A stretch of 64,000 bases of DNA from Carposina sasakii (taxonomy: Eukaryota > Arthropoda > Insecta > Lepidoptera > Carposinidae): assembly GCA_014607495.2 (NCBI GenBank), contig CP053169.1, forward strand, positions 5,332,001 through 5,396,000. The letters are read 5' to 3'. The notes beneath the pieces were generated by a model. That model was not told where the DNA came from and did no database searches. It worked only from the letters and a program-made list of their open reading frames with translations. This document shows positions 31,100 to 44,530 of this stretch, piece after piece (position 1 is the first letter of the stretch; each line of letters opens with the position of its first letter). Made by a program: the position numbers and the translations under genes.

Positions 31100-34000
31100 A
31101 TAAAAGCAATAAATGTCATAATCTACTCGTTCACATATAATTTTTATTACACTGGTTAAATGATTATTTTCTTACTGCATATGAGAAAAAATAATGTGGA
31201 AATGATGTTTCGGGATAAAAACTTTATAAACAACAACAGAAGGAGTTTAAACAAATTATGAATTAAAAAAATTCGGAAAGATGAGTGTTATGAACATCAT
31301 CTGTAGTATGTACCTACTACAAAATATATGACTGAAAACTTTAGGAGTAAATTTTTTAGGAAAAGTGATCATTCGGATTACAAATCGGTAGGAATAGCAA
31401 TTTCGGGTGAAAAAATTTAGGTGAGCCAATATGGACCCCTATTCGAGACGTAAAGTACTCACAACTATCTAATAAACCAATAGAAACTTAATTTTTCCGC
31501 AAAACTATGATAAGATATTTTTCTAAAACTTACATAGTTGGAGCTGGAAATTTTAATCATCATAAAATATATTGTAAAATTGTAACAAAAGTTACGCATA
31601 AATTTCTTTTGAAGTTGGCACATCCCTTAACAGACGCATCCCTTGGGAATGAAATAGATTAGAGTTTTAAACAAGGGCAGAAACTTGCTCCCCTTATGCA
31701 ACCTATATAGTAAATCACACAAACTTATTTTGGTCTTTTGCCATGTTAAAATATACGGAGTAAGTATATCATTGCACATAGCTGATTTATCCCAATGGGA
31801 GGATCACGAGAGGTTCATAATAATAATTATTTGTTTTCAGACAAGTTGCTCATCGGACTACTATACTATAAATCGGATACATTCTAAAGCTTACTTCTCT
31901 TTTATGACTGAATAACATCGGATTCTTAATTTTAAAACAAGTAAATTATTTTCAAGCGCGCCGTTTAGCTTAGGAGTATTTCAAGCCAAAAAATACCATG
32001 TTGCAAATGTTGTAGTAGAATCTATAGAATTTTTTTTGGTTCAGCCATAAATGAGGAGTAAGCTTTAGAAAGAAGTAGGTACGAAATTTCTGGCATTGAC
32101 CGGGCCCCTACGATAGATTAACTTACAAGTCCGTATAAGACCATTCATGCATCTATGCATTTACCATTCCATCTACTATGGTTGTACGAGTATGTCTAAA
32201 TGTATATCAGAATCTCCATAGCGCTATAGAGTATGACTATACATAAGGCTGTATCCACACTACAGCATTAGTTCCGGATCATACGTTCAGATTACACACG
32301 CCTCCTCGAGCCGTTATGATAATGTCCATAATGAATATATAGCTTTAGTTAATCTTCCGTATTTGCATGGAGATAGTTTGATTCAAGATGGGATTACAAT
32401 GGCGGTAAGTTATTATGAGTAACTATCGGATAAAGGATAGAATAGTATAGAATGGGTTTTCATTTGAAGATTAAACAAACACAGATACATTTATTTATTA
32501 GTCATATAAAACAAGACGAACAGGGTAGAATAAGGTTTCTATAACCTTAAAAGCGAAGAGAGTGGAAAGCTTCCTTCCCTATCTAGTTGGGTTTACTTTA
32601 AAGAGAAAGTTACATGCAACTTATTTAATACTTTAAGCATAAAAATATACGTTAGTAATTTAATAAATCAGTTGATAAGCCGTGTATACTTTGATAAGAC
32701 AGATATTTTGATTTTCTTGCTCTAAGAGGATTGGAAACATCGATCCAGAAATATCAAAGGGCAAATTTGCATAAATATCAAAGGTCACCTTTAATTATAT
32801 TATATTTATGATAATGTTATATTCTTTACCTCCATATTCAGGAAAATCAGAATATACAGGCTATAAAGGTAGAGATATAATTTTTAAATTAAAATTATAT
32901 ATATTTTTTTTTTCTCTTTAATTTTCTTAGCGAAATGATAAGAAAATAGCCCACTATATAGGGAACCAAACCCCAAAATTTGGTTTTCGAAATTACATGT
33001 TTATTTTTCAAATTTGAGACTCAAAATCATAATGTTTATATTTTCAGATAGTACAGAGAATCATTAAACCCACTTAGTAATACAATCTTCATACAATACT
33101 TAAAAATGCATGTGTTTAATAGTTACCCTGGGCTCTGTTACACACTGTCTTTTATCTAACTTATAACTCGTAAAAAAGTAAGTTTACAGACATACCTAAA
33201 TATTGAATATCAGATTGATCAGTCCCGATACTCCAGTAATAGCATCGGAAGCTTCGCATCGACAATTTCACCTCATGAATTTTTAAATGGGAATATTCCC
33301 AAGGCTCACCTGTTGGAACCGGGTCAAGTGCACTTGTAGAATTACATAAATTCAAATTTTACTACCAGCAACTCTATATTTTTTCATTTGGATACAGTAC
33401 AGTACAATAATCTGTAAGATAATATATCTAAACTTATTGCTTATTTAAGTACTTACCTACAATTAATAATAATATTTTATTTATTTTCAATATTAACAAA
33501 TACACATAACATTAATATTATGTTACTATGCATAACATTAAGTTTTCAACCGCTGTTTTTCAACCTACACTGACAATTTAAGATCTCATTCATGTGCAAC
33601 TATAGCCGTGCTGAGATAACATATAATAGCTGCTACTCCAAAAATACTTATGTGTATCAATATTGGTATGTGGGTTAAATTATCAACTACCTACGCCAAC
33701 CCATTTTTCTTCAGTTAAGTACTGTTACAGTTAAATCATAGTTTAATTGATCGCACCTGAACGTCATTTTGTTAAGAGTTAGTAACATATTCAACTGAAT
33801 TCATCTAAATTTTACCAAATCTCTCCGTAATGAACTGACGTCGTATCGGTGGTACAATTCTCGAGTTTCTCGACATAAATTATTTGCAAGCTCGACATAT
33901 TTATCCATGAATAAGAATATATCAAAATATAATGAGGGCTATATCATTAGCTGGTTTTTAGGTAAGTATTATCGGCAGCATTTGGTGTCATTGTCAGCTG

Positions 34001-36620
34001 CTACCGGCTAATATCCGTGTCACCATAGTTTCGATGGTTGATAGCGCTGCCTATTCTCATTCACTGCATACAAAAATGTTAGTTCCGAAATCAGGCATAG
34101 GAATTATTCTACGAAACTGACTCTACCAACCATTCGAGATAGCTAAAACTATCCATGTTGTCTGTTAAAATACTATACGAAAGTGCTTTTGTTGCTATAA
34201 ATTTATCCGCCATCTTGTTTTTCATATATTTGTATTGAAATAAGTCGGGTTTAGAAACATGTCGAGTGACACAAAATTCCGGCTCCACGGCGATCACTCG
34301 CGCATCTCGAGTGATATCTTGCCTCATGAATTTTAAAGAAACCCTCCCCAGGGTTTTACCTGTTGGAGTCAGGTCAAGGGTACTTTAAGCCGACAGGCAC
34401 GGTTACTTTGGGAAATTTCGTGGAAAACAATTAGTGTAAACGCATTGTTTTTCGTTTTTAGCGCCTATTATGTTATGAATTTTAAAGTTATAGTAAGTTT
34501 GTAGTATATAGAAAGTTAAAGAAAGAGACAGATTGAATCTTTCGTATGATGTAGAGTGATGTTAATGTTGCCAAGATTTCAATAAACCTGTTAGTATATC
34601 TAAACATCTATAAAACAATTGTACAGGTATAACAGGTTTACATTTCATGCAGTTTTTACAGAGAAAAGCAGAATATGAAAGTAACTAATTCTTTTACAAC
34701 TTACTGTCTATGATTAAAATTTATGTGTACAATAAATAATACTAAGTAAAGGTTGCTGGACTACTAACATATTTACAAAATTTTGATAAAATGACATTTA
34801 TTTTAATATTAGGGATGGAGGTATCTTTTTTACATTTCGTGGATATAGACATGACTCTTCGCGTGGACTTTACAAATATTTTAATTAAATATATTTTATT
34901 ATAGGTATTTATACTAACTACGAACTATATCTACATGTTGCAAAAGTATGCCACTATGTCGCTGGCTGTCCCCGTTTCCTTCCTTATACAGCCCCTTCGG
35001 GCTAGGGGCAGTATAGTTTTATGAAATAAACAAAATTATGAAAAAATCATACTAAACATTTTGTCTTTATATATTGGACTACTGCTGAAATTACAGTTAA
35101 ACTCTTAACTGAGAGTATATTAAACTCGCACATTTTACTGACGCCTCGCGGACTTAAAATAGCAAATCGCGAGATGTGCAAGTATATCTTTATTTATTTG
35201 TACTAGTTAGAGTAAAGTCGCAGATAATATTACTGTTAATAAACGAATTATTTGACAATATGTGATAAATAAAGTATACAGGTACTCAACAATAAACTCT
35301 TAAGTACTCGCGCCAGTTTGTACTAATCGATCTTATTAACAAGTTAGTGAAGTATATTTAATTAGTGTTTATTAACTGTAAATAGCGTAAAACAGATCCA
35401 CTGAAGTCTTGTAATGCAATTTACATGGAAGTTAAGATGGAAAAATGGAAATGGTTAATAGTTAGTCTGTTAATACGATTTACAGCTTCAGCTCACAAAA
35501 GAGTATGAAAACCTAATTTTCAAGGAAATATAGTAGATCAAAATAAATGAGAACTCTAGAAATCTACAATTCATTAAAAGGTTTAAGCGCTTTGGGTGTT
35601 AGCTATACTCGTAGTAGGTATGAAGTAAAAATTAGCATTTATTTTAATTATGATAATATATAACCTTACGGAAAGACAAAGTACTATATATACTACATAG
35701 GTACATGTATAATTAAAAATATGAATAGAACCATAGTCACCCTACTGAACTCCAGCAGGACTGTAGGGCCCTCTACGTCCCAGCATTTTGCCTGAGCCCT
35801 ACTCAGTTTCTTTCTTTTTGAACTAGCCTCGTGAGAAATGACTTTTCTGATGCTTTATACAAGTTCTTATTAGTATATATTATCATAAAACATTCACTTA
35901 GCGTGATTGGCAACGCACACTAATAATGATGAGCTCGACGTAGGAGAAATTACAATTTCTAAGTACACTCTCTATTTCCTCTCATAATCTGATCTCTAAT
36001 ACGAGTACGTTAATCGAAACTTTTAAGTGTGAAAGGAAGAAATTTAGTATGTAAGTATATACTCCTATTATATTTTCTTAGGAAGGTAAGGGGTCAAAGA
36101 GAAAGGATTTCACAGGAACGGGTTTTTAAGATTTTCACACAGACGAAGTCACGAGCAGTCGCTAGTTCTAAAATAGAATCTTTGTCAAAGTAAGTTTGCT
36201 CCAATGTTACCTAAAAGGCAAACACATCACAGACATAGCGCCTAGAGCTAAATGCTTAATGCGAACTAGTACCTAAGGGTCCTTAGTTCTCATAATCATT
36301 CAAGTTCTATAATCTTATTACTTCAAAATTCCATCTAGGGTGTAATGGAGTGAACAGCGCTCTAAATTAATTTGCTATTAGCGCCTGAGTAAACGAGCTA
36401 TTTTTGGACGCTTGTAATGATCTTTTAAGTGAAATTTTATTTGGAAATTGTTGATCTTAGGAAGCAGGAGTAGGTAATGTCTTATTTGTAAAAATTATAT
36501 TTTAAATCATTGACCGTGACCAGGGATGTCGCGTAGTTTGACGAAGAATGGCTTTGAAGAGTTACGTTTACATTACATTTTGTATTAAGCAGTGACGAGA
36601 ACAACAGTGGATAAATCGCG
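31100..36620. other. Intergenic, no gene seen; decayed repeats
   Basis: Includes inverted blocks at 31885-31912 and 32040-32068, a partial M1 MITE near 32870-33010, and related segments at 33260-33330 and 34300-34380 (gttggaaccgggtcaag type). None supports a protein. Confidence 0.45.
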
Positions 36621-36639
36621 TTTTGTACTTTTTTTTTTT

Positions 36640-36885
36640 AAACTACTTTTTTTTTTTTTTTTTAAATACACAACACATTAACCTAGTCCCACATTAAGAT
36701 CCCTAAGGTCTTGTGTCGTGGGTACTAAGCAACGGTATATAAATACATAGATAAGTATAGAAACATCCATGACTCGGAAACAAACATCGATATTCATCAT
36801 ATCAATGTTTGCACCTACCGGGATTCGAACCCAGGACCTATGGCGTCGCAGGCAGGGTCACTACCTACTAGACCAATCGGCCGTC
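36640..36885 (-). repeat. SINE-C with tRNA-like head and poly(A) tail
   Basis: Minus-strand head GGCCGATTGGTCTAGTAGG and B-box GGGTTCGAATCCC (36811-36885), ending in a plus-strand T run at 36650-36663. The anticodon arm is poorly paired, so not a tRNA gene. Confidence 0.75.
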
Positions 36886-37163
36886 AAGTCGGCAGTGTAC
36901 TTGGTTATCACTACCATTATATGCACGGCTTTGTTACTGCCCGGTCTACTATCTTATTTGATACTACTGGTTTTTTTCCAACCATTATAAAATAACATAA
37001 AAACTGTTGAACGCACATTCTTCCAAATTCAGGGGGTTAGCGATTGTAAGATCTGTGGAATGGCAGACAACAGACGAATTCACTGAGGCCACTTGTTTGA
37101 TTATGTACTTATTAAGGTTGCTAGAAAGTAGTTTTAACAAATTCTCCTCCTCTTCTTCCTTGG

Positions 37164-37435
37164 GAGGGCAATAGCGCTACTTGTATTGTAGAACGTATTT
37201 ACCAAAACTAAACCACAACCAAATATCGTTTTGTTGTATGACAACATTTAAAGTCGAAAGAGAGGCGTTGAAATTATTTGAAACGCTGCCAGAACTAACC
37301 ATTTGACACAGCCAAATCAAAACTACTATTACCCAGGTACTTGGTAATAATACCTACTAAACCAAAACCAAAAATGTTACGTGGAAAGATAAAAATCTTC
37401 GAATAAAAACATTGTTATTTTGCGCGATTGCCCTC
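37164..37435. repeat. MITE with GAGGGCAAT ends
   Basis: GAGGGCAATAGCGC at the left and GCGCGATTGCCCTC at the right form 13 of 14 paired positions. Confidence 0.55.
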
Positions 37436-38223
37436 TTGTGTTGTGTTATGATAGCCAATCAACTTTGTCTCGTCTACACCAAATTTAAAGCGCTATTGTA
37501 GCGGCATCGTCAAAATAACTTCCGAACTAAGTAGACGCGTTTAATTAAAAGTAAGAGACGGTTTAATGAAGTTAGGGGTATTGTGTTGGTTATGCATTGT
37601 GTAGGAGAGTTGTGTGACCTAGTAGGTAATATATGGGTTATAGAATATTGAGGTGTCTTTCACGTGTCCGCTTATTGGATCTACAGTTTCGAGAATTCGC
37701 TAAACTCTTTCTGTAAATGAGTAAAATGTTCCCAATGGCAACTAAACCTAGAGTTTGCTTTAGCTGGTCTAACACCCATTTCAATAGCCGATCTTAAAAG
37801 ATTTTTTTGTAAATTTCAGATTTCATCTTCAATTGTTTTCATACAAATTTTAATTTCACTAGAAATACTAAAAATACTAATAGAAAATGGCTGTAAGTGA
37901 TCTGTATGTGATATGTATCTGCTACTTTTAATGGGATTAATTGGTTCCTTAAAATACATTATATAACTGCAAAGACGTATGTGCTTACGTATATAATTAG
38001 GAATTTACTAATTATCTTACGTAAGTTAATGACTTTAATTGCTATAGTTATTTAAATAATTAGATTAACAAAAAACGCTATACTATTGCAACGTAAGTAG
38101 TGGAATTTCCCATCAGGACTCTAATTTCTGGAAACTAACTTTTATGCTTGAGTTTTAATTCCGGTTGTTACTTGAATTTAGAATCATTTGATTAACAGTA
38201 TCTCATTTTAAATATATTTTAAC

Positions 38224-38680
38224 ATCATCATCTTCCTGCCCTGTTCCCATTTATTTGGGGTCGGCGCAATATGTTCTTTTCTTCCATTCATCCCTATTAT
38301 CCGTCATCTCATTGCTCACTCCCAGTACACGCCTATCCTCCCTCACACAGTCCATCCGATATCCTTCTTTGGGCTACCTCTTCTTTTATATCCATCATAC
38401 TCATGCACAATGCTCTCTGTAAAATATGCCTTTCATCCAGTCGCTTTACATGCTCGTACCAAAACAGACGGTTACTTCGTAACTTGTCTGTGATCGGCGC
38501 AACTTTCAAACTTCCTCTTATATACTCATTTCTTATTTTATCCATTCTTGTAACTCCACACATCCATCTCAACATTCTCATCTCGCTTACATGCAGTTGA
38601 TTTTCATCCTTCTTCTTTATGGCCCAGCATTCAGATTCAGATTTTAATATATTGCAACTATAATCAAATAACACTATTAA
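38224..38680 (-). pseudogene. RTE-like LINE 3' end with C-terminal ORF
   Basis: The minus-strand frame (38674-38333) includes E-C-W-A-I-K-K-K-D-E, E-M-R-M-L-R-W-M-C-G-V-T-R, N-E-Y-I-R-G-S-L-K-V and W-Y-E-H-V-K-R. This is the conserved block after the reverse transcriptase in RTE-type LINEs of moths. It then shifts frame and ends in a short 3' UTR with a gatgatgatg tail. It is 5'-truncated, as usual for LINE copies. Confidence 0.75.
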
Positions 38681-38862
38681 AAATATATGATGGGAATAGG
38701 AATCGCGCGTTCATAGAATAAAGAAATAATATTTTGTAATGTCTTTGAAAAATATTTATAAAAGTAAAGGTAAATGGCGAGGAAATAATTGACATAAGAA
38801 GAAGATAAAGGTATTTTTATATACCTACTTCCTGTAAAATAGAGGGCAAAACCAATATTATA

Positions 38863-39392
38863 CAGGGTGTAACAAAAGGGGTATGTTAAGCGAAAAGCTA
38901 TATAAATAGCCCACTAAAAGGAACCTATCCACAAAATTTCAGACTCGAAATCGCAAGTTTATTTTTCTAGATCATCATCTTCCTGCCCTTATCCCATTAT
39001 TTATGGTGTCGGCGCAATATGGTTTCATTCGAAACTCACATTGCCAAAGGTTTGGCATTTGTTTTTATGGTCGGCTGCCTGCCTGACGCCAACCCTTCTC
39101 GGGTATAGCTAAGTGACATAAAAAATCCGTACATGAAATATATTCAGTGGTACAGGCCCGTGACGGGTATCGAACTCACGCCTCCCGACTGAAAGGCGCA
39201 CGTCTTAACCATTGGGCTATCACCGCTTATTTATTTATTTTTCTAGATAGTATGGCGAATTCCTTAACAACTCAGGAATGTTCATACAATCTTGAAAAGT
39301 AAACATTTGATTTCGAGTCTCAAAATTTGGAACTAATATAGTGGGCTATTTACATAGCTTTTCGCTTAATATACCCTTTCTGTTACACCCTG
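38863..39392. repeat. MITE family M1 (mariner-type), interrupted by a SINE
   Basis: Inverted ends CAGGGTGTAACA and TGTTACACCCTG flanked by TA. The two halves pair for about 100 bp once the insert at 38973-39233 is removed. Confidence 0.85.
38973..39233 (-). repeat. SINE-B copy, tail type 2, with 15-bp target duplication
   Basis: tRNA-like head on the minus strand (AGCGGTGATAGCCCAATGG). The 3' tail catcatcttcctgccc...gtcggcgcaatatgg is shared with the LINE end at 38224. Flanked by TTTATTTTTCTAGAT at 38958-38972 and 39234-39248. Confidence 0.85.
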
Positions 39393-39659
39393 TATAATAT
39401 GAAAAATCTAAAGAATAATTTAAGGCATGATAAGCTCACCTTTTCGAAGACAAATAAACACCACCGCTGTAAAATTAAATTATGTTTCCATAACCACGAA
39501 GAAAACTTCGACGAAGTAATCAGTTAACGAGGCAGTTAAACTATGCTCAAGTTTTTCAGTTAAAGTTTTAACTTTTATTCCTCCTCCTCGCTAACTAGCC
39601 GAGCACTAGAATCTATTTTAGAAAAATGGTCTTACTACTATTATAAGTAGGATTAAAAA

Positions 39660-42050
39660 GTTTACATACTCGTACATGTATACCGGTAAAACAGAGGCAC
39701 AGTTGTCAAAAGTGTCATTATTCTACAGTAGTACAAGATCACACTTTTATTAGTATAGTTACGCCCATTATCCCCCAACGAAGTTGGTCAGAAGTGTTAA
39801 CCTATTAAGTCCCACGTGGTAAGGGGTGAGTCTAAAATACTATTGACCGTATCATTATCATATCACCGATTAAAATTATATGACCACAACATTCCAAATT
39901 CTATGTAGGAATTTTAAATTTATAAAATCCATTCGTCCGGTCATACATGAAATAAATTCAGTGGTAACCGTAACAGGGATTGAACCAATGCTGTTAAAAC
40001 TATCACCATATGAAATACTTGGCTAGTAGGTTATAAATACATTTTATTTATGCCATGACGCAATATTCTACTAGTCACTTTACTAGCACTGGAACACGTT
40101 ATTTGTGTGAATTCATGCACACATGGGATTTAGACATTGTTGCAAAATCTAAAATTGTGTATTCGTTGTAGCAATTTTAAAACAAATACAAGGTAATAAA
40201 ACTCTCGATCGCGTACGGTCCATAAAATGATTGATACTTTGTACCATTTGTATGTTGTTTTAGTACAAAAAGTTTAAGCCACACGTATTCGCTAGGGTTT
40301 CAAATGTACGACACACTAAAATAAGTTGAAGTAGAGTGAATTTGACTCCAAGCCAATATTCAAATGTATATTGTACTCTAGTGTTCAATGTATAATTTAT
40401 TGATATATTTTTAATTATTTGTATTGTGCGGGGTTTCACTAGCTGCATCCTCTTTCGCGCGTGTCGTTCGAGTCGTCTAAGGAATTTAGGGGCGTTCCCT
40501 GAGGTGATGAGCTGGCAACTTCTCACTAATGTACTTCTCGCAATATCACATAATAGTACATTTATAAGATTTTCGACGATACGTCAAAATACCAAACCCA
40601 CGTCAAATAATAATAAAAGTCTAGGTACAATAAACGCTGTAACTGCGCTTGATAGCTCAATATTATTTGGGCACCTCTCGTCCCATAGTTGACATGGGCC
40701 AAATTGAATATTATGCACAAATTGAAAACGGCCCGAGTGCGGCACCTGTCAACAAATTTCATATTAGTCTGCCCTTAGTCTGGGCCATGAAGCCTAGAGT
40801 ATAGAGGAACTCATTCTCGACACTGCAGCTCCTGTAAACTAGAATTAACAGAAATGCAAATAAATCATTGAAAATCTAAAGATTGAAGATTTTCAATGCT
40901 ATCAGTCTAAAAACTTTGATAGTCACTTGCTAGGTATATATTGACTTTATAATCCTCATCTAGGAGAAATTGACATAGCATGAAATTTTCACTTCCATAG
41001 GTAGTTATGATTGACGAGCTAATCTAATATATCGAACTTTTTGATATAACCTCCAGTACCTGTTAAGCAAAAGCCTTTTCACTACGCCCATTAATTACTC
41101 CACGATGTATAAAGCTCCATTATATAAACTGCTTCCAACCTTTGTGATATGCCCCCTACTAAGGAGCATCAGGAATTGATCAACGATTCACAATGATAAC
41201 TATGCAACTAAGATACAATTCTCATTATAAATTGCCTAACGAGTGTAGGTTTAAGAAGATGATGTATTCAATTTATTACAGATTTTTTTTCATATACCTA
41301 GATAACGATTGTTTAGTTAGATTTTGAATAATTAAAACATTACCATGTTTGTTCGCAATTTAATAAAAAAAAACGAGTTTTGTGTAACTTTATCGAAACA
41401 AGACATTAGTAGGGGATCTCACTTTACTTGCCACTGGTCTGAAGGTGGTTAAAGGTCCTTCTAGCTCAAATTGCATCTTGCATACATATACGTACCTATT
41501 GATAATTTTAAGAACATAAACTGTAGTTTACATTTCTAGGTATAGCTATCTATATGTAGAGCCTTTAGCGCCTTATCGATATCGGGCATAACCGCATAAC
41601 ACACATCGAAATACTATGAAAATAATCCAGAAAGAACCATGAATCGAAATCTAATACTTGTTTTTCCAGATACCTTTTGCTACACGTAATAATTATGATG
41701 AATGAATATAGATTTTAATTTTAGAATCATTAATGTAATCTAGTAAATAAATGTGAAAGTTTTCCATAATATATTGGGATATACAGGATTGACGACCATA
41801 AATCATCCTGTACCTATATTGGGATATATAATATGTTAGACTATTTTACGCAAAAGCTACCAATACGAATCATATGGAACTAAACATATGCTCAATAAAG
41901 TTGAGTATATTACTGATTCTATTGTACTTGAATGAATTTACAAAAATAACTATGTACATCATATGTTAAGTATACTTAAGTAAAACGTTGCTACTCTGTC
42001 ATGGTAGGTTAAACCTGTAAAGATAGCAGTAAGGTATGAAAATAAATAAA
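39660..42050. other. Intergenic, no gene seen
   Basis: Carries a decayed SINE-B near 39940-40010 and a fragment of the 'gctgcatcc' repeat near 40430-40530. Otherwise plain AT-rich DNA. Confidence 0.45.
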
Positions 42051-42084
42051 ATAAATGTTTAACAGAATACTCGTAATACATACT

Positions 42085-42287
42085 TCATCATCATCATCAT
42101 CATCATCAGCCTATTGCAGTCCACTGCTGAACGTAGGCCTCCCCCAGGGCACGCCACAAGACTGCCATGGGGGGTATTTGCCCATAGTCACCACGCTGGG
42201 CAGGCGGGTTGGTGACCGCAGTTTGTATTTTGGACTATGTTGTCAGACATGGGGTGGTACAAATTCCATTCTGCCGGCACCACGCTA
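42085..42287 (-). repeat. SINE-D copy with (CAT)n tail and internal deletion
   Basis: The tail (tca)n is at 42087-42107; the copy lacks the central part around gtatcgtacgaggcgatt. Confidence 0.75.
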
Positions 42288-42798
42288 AACGTGGCTGTAA
42301 GAATCTTCTTTGTGATCCTGCCATTCTAACTGCCACAATTTGCATTTTGAAAACACGGCCGTAATGTAATATAAATGTATGTATGTGAACACCTAACTTA
42401 TGAAGTTACAAAAATAGTTCAATTTACGTCCAGAATGCCATAACCACCATAACATTATAAGTAAAGTTACATTACAACGATGATAAATAACTTTTAAATC
42501 AAATCAACAAGCAATTTACCCTCCACCGCTGGATACGGGTTCCATAACTATACTCTAACTTTTAGTTAGAGTGGAAGGAGTGTAATGGACAAAGTGATTT
42601 TGTATTAAAATATAAAGTTTATAAGCTTTTTATGTTAAAACTAGTGGACGCCTGCGCCTTCATCCGAGTAAAACCGTAGGTATTTCTGCAAATCATTTCA
42701 TATCGGATATCTACACTCCAAGTTTCAAGTCTCTAAGATCAGTGGGGTATAAAATTTCCACACCGGAACGTACAACGGAAGTGCGACAATCAGTTGCC

Positions 42799-42940
42799 CG
42801 ACGGACATTTGACCGACAGAATTTTTGACCGATATTAATTTTAGAAGACATTACTTTTGCCCGAAGAATGTTTAACCGACCGGACATTTGATCGACAAGG
42901 CATTCGACCGACACTACTTTGGTCCGAAGCACTTTTAACT
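42799..42940. repeat. Nine degenerate 15-16-bp tandem units inside the MULE terminal repeat
   Basis: Units of the form CGACnGnACATTTGAC follow one another at 42799, 42814, 42830, 42846, 42862, 42877, 42893, 42909 and 42925. The inverted set is at 44960-45100. Confidence 0.6.
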
Positions 42941-43718
42941 CACAGCAGCTTTCAACGACGTAATTTCAAGTAATGGTATTATCTACGAGTATGTGAACAG
43001 TTCAAAAACTGACCATAGTTAACAAAGGAAAGAAACCATTATGCCCGACCCCATAAATCATGGTACAAGGGTAGGAAAATAATGATATTTTACAATAGAG
43101 CTTTTTATTCTGATAAAAAATATAGTCAACCCTACTATAACATAATATTTACAGGAAATTTCATAAATTCGCAATTTCGTTATTCTGTCTTCCGTCGAGC
43201 TACAGTTATTCGAGCTTCAGTTATGTCGATCTTTGATTAAACTAGAAATTTCGTGAATTCGTACTTTTATTCTATTCTATTCTATTCTTTATTGTACACA
43301 GACATTTTATATGGAAAAACATTTTACATTGACAATGTACAAAGGCGTGCTTATCCCTATAAGAGATTTCTTCCAGCAAACCACTTGTGATAGTGATACT
43401 TCCGCGATTCAATCTTTTTTATTTCTTACTGTAAATAAAAAATATATAAATATTTCGCAATTAAGTTGTGTGATCGATAAATTGACTCTAAACGTGCATG
43501 AAAGAGATGTATATCAAATCAACTCATGAGGTTTTGACATCAAACAAATAATAAACCACCTAGGCATTTATTTATTAAAAATAACAAGAATTAAATAAAC
43601 AGAAAATTAAAAATCTTTAATGTAATAAACCAAATCATTATCTGTATAAAAAACCATTTGTTCTTAATAAATAAAATATGTGAAAGTCCATTCAAAAAAG
43701 TGATAACAATCTTTCCTT

Positions 43719-44345
43719 ATTTCCATATGCCTTTTAGTCTCTCTTCCCCAGAATTCCTTTTCTTTTTTGTAGGTACTTCTTGCGCCAAGATACGTTGTAC
43801 TGCACATTCGGTGTTTTTTTGTTCTTTTATGAACTCTTCAATGGTGGTATAAATATTCCATTTTTTTCGCCCTAGTAAGATATTTCACCTATTAGGCCAA
43901 GATTCAAGGACGTTTTGGGTTCGTGAAATAGTTGTTTCCTGGCAATTTTGCACAGACCACATATGAGGTGGAAAAGAAGGTCCTTGTTTTTATCTAGAAA
44001 GTCGAAGCGACTTTTTAGATAGGCTTCTTTTACTCGTGTAACTTCCGGTTACATAGTATTTTTGGAACCATAGAATTACGTCTTTGGCTTCTTTCGGTAA
44101 AACCTTTTCCTTGAGCAAACTAAAAGTTGTTGGGATTTTTACCGCCTCTATGAAAGCTAAAGCCGCCAAATGTTTCTTATTGTAAGCAAATTGAAAGTCC
44201 TGTCCATATTTTGCATCCAGATTACATTTCTTTATATGCTTCTATATATTTTGTGTTAGATGAAAGTAACACAATTTTTATTCGCAATTGGGAAACGCTT
44301 TGGATACGGCGTTTATGACGGCCTTCTCAAAATCGGAAAGAATCG
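43719..44345 (-). pseudogene. MULE transposase remnant
   Basis: Minus-strand pieces in order: S-D-F-E-K-A-V-I-N-A-V (second catalytic Asp region) then C-Y-F-H-L-T-Q-N-I-Y-R (Cys/His motif of MULE domains), after a frame change K-H-L-A-A-L-A-F, and W-F-Q-K-Y-Y-V. After another frame change come P-P-H-M-W-S-V-Q-N and T-I-S-R-T-Q-N-V-L-E-S-W. The C-terminal K-E-Q-K-N-T-E-C-A-V-Q-R ends at TAA near 43719. Several stops and frameshifts make it non-functional. The N-terminal part is lost. Confidence 0.7.
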
Positions 44346-44390
44346 TACGTGGATTTAAATTTATGTGCAACTGACGGCCGCGTGCTTTTA

Positions 44391-44530
44391 ATTTTCGCCC
44401 GAGTGAGATTTGAACTCACGACCACTCGCATTCCGTGCATCTCTCTACCAACTGAGCTATCGGGTCACTTAACTAGGATGACGAATTTTACCATCTCTTT
44501 TGAATTACGTTTTTGGCAACGTTATTTTTT
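44391..44530 (-). repeat. SINE-A relative inserted in the MULE
   Basis: Antisense B-box gatttgaactcacgacc and the flank acgaattttaccatctct as in the other SINE-A copies; the core is diverged. Confidence 0.65.

Noticed and set aside
38271..38600. 109-codon plus ORF
   Set aside because: Antisense of the RTE-like LINE C-terminal frame.
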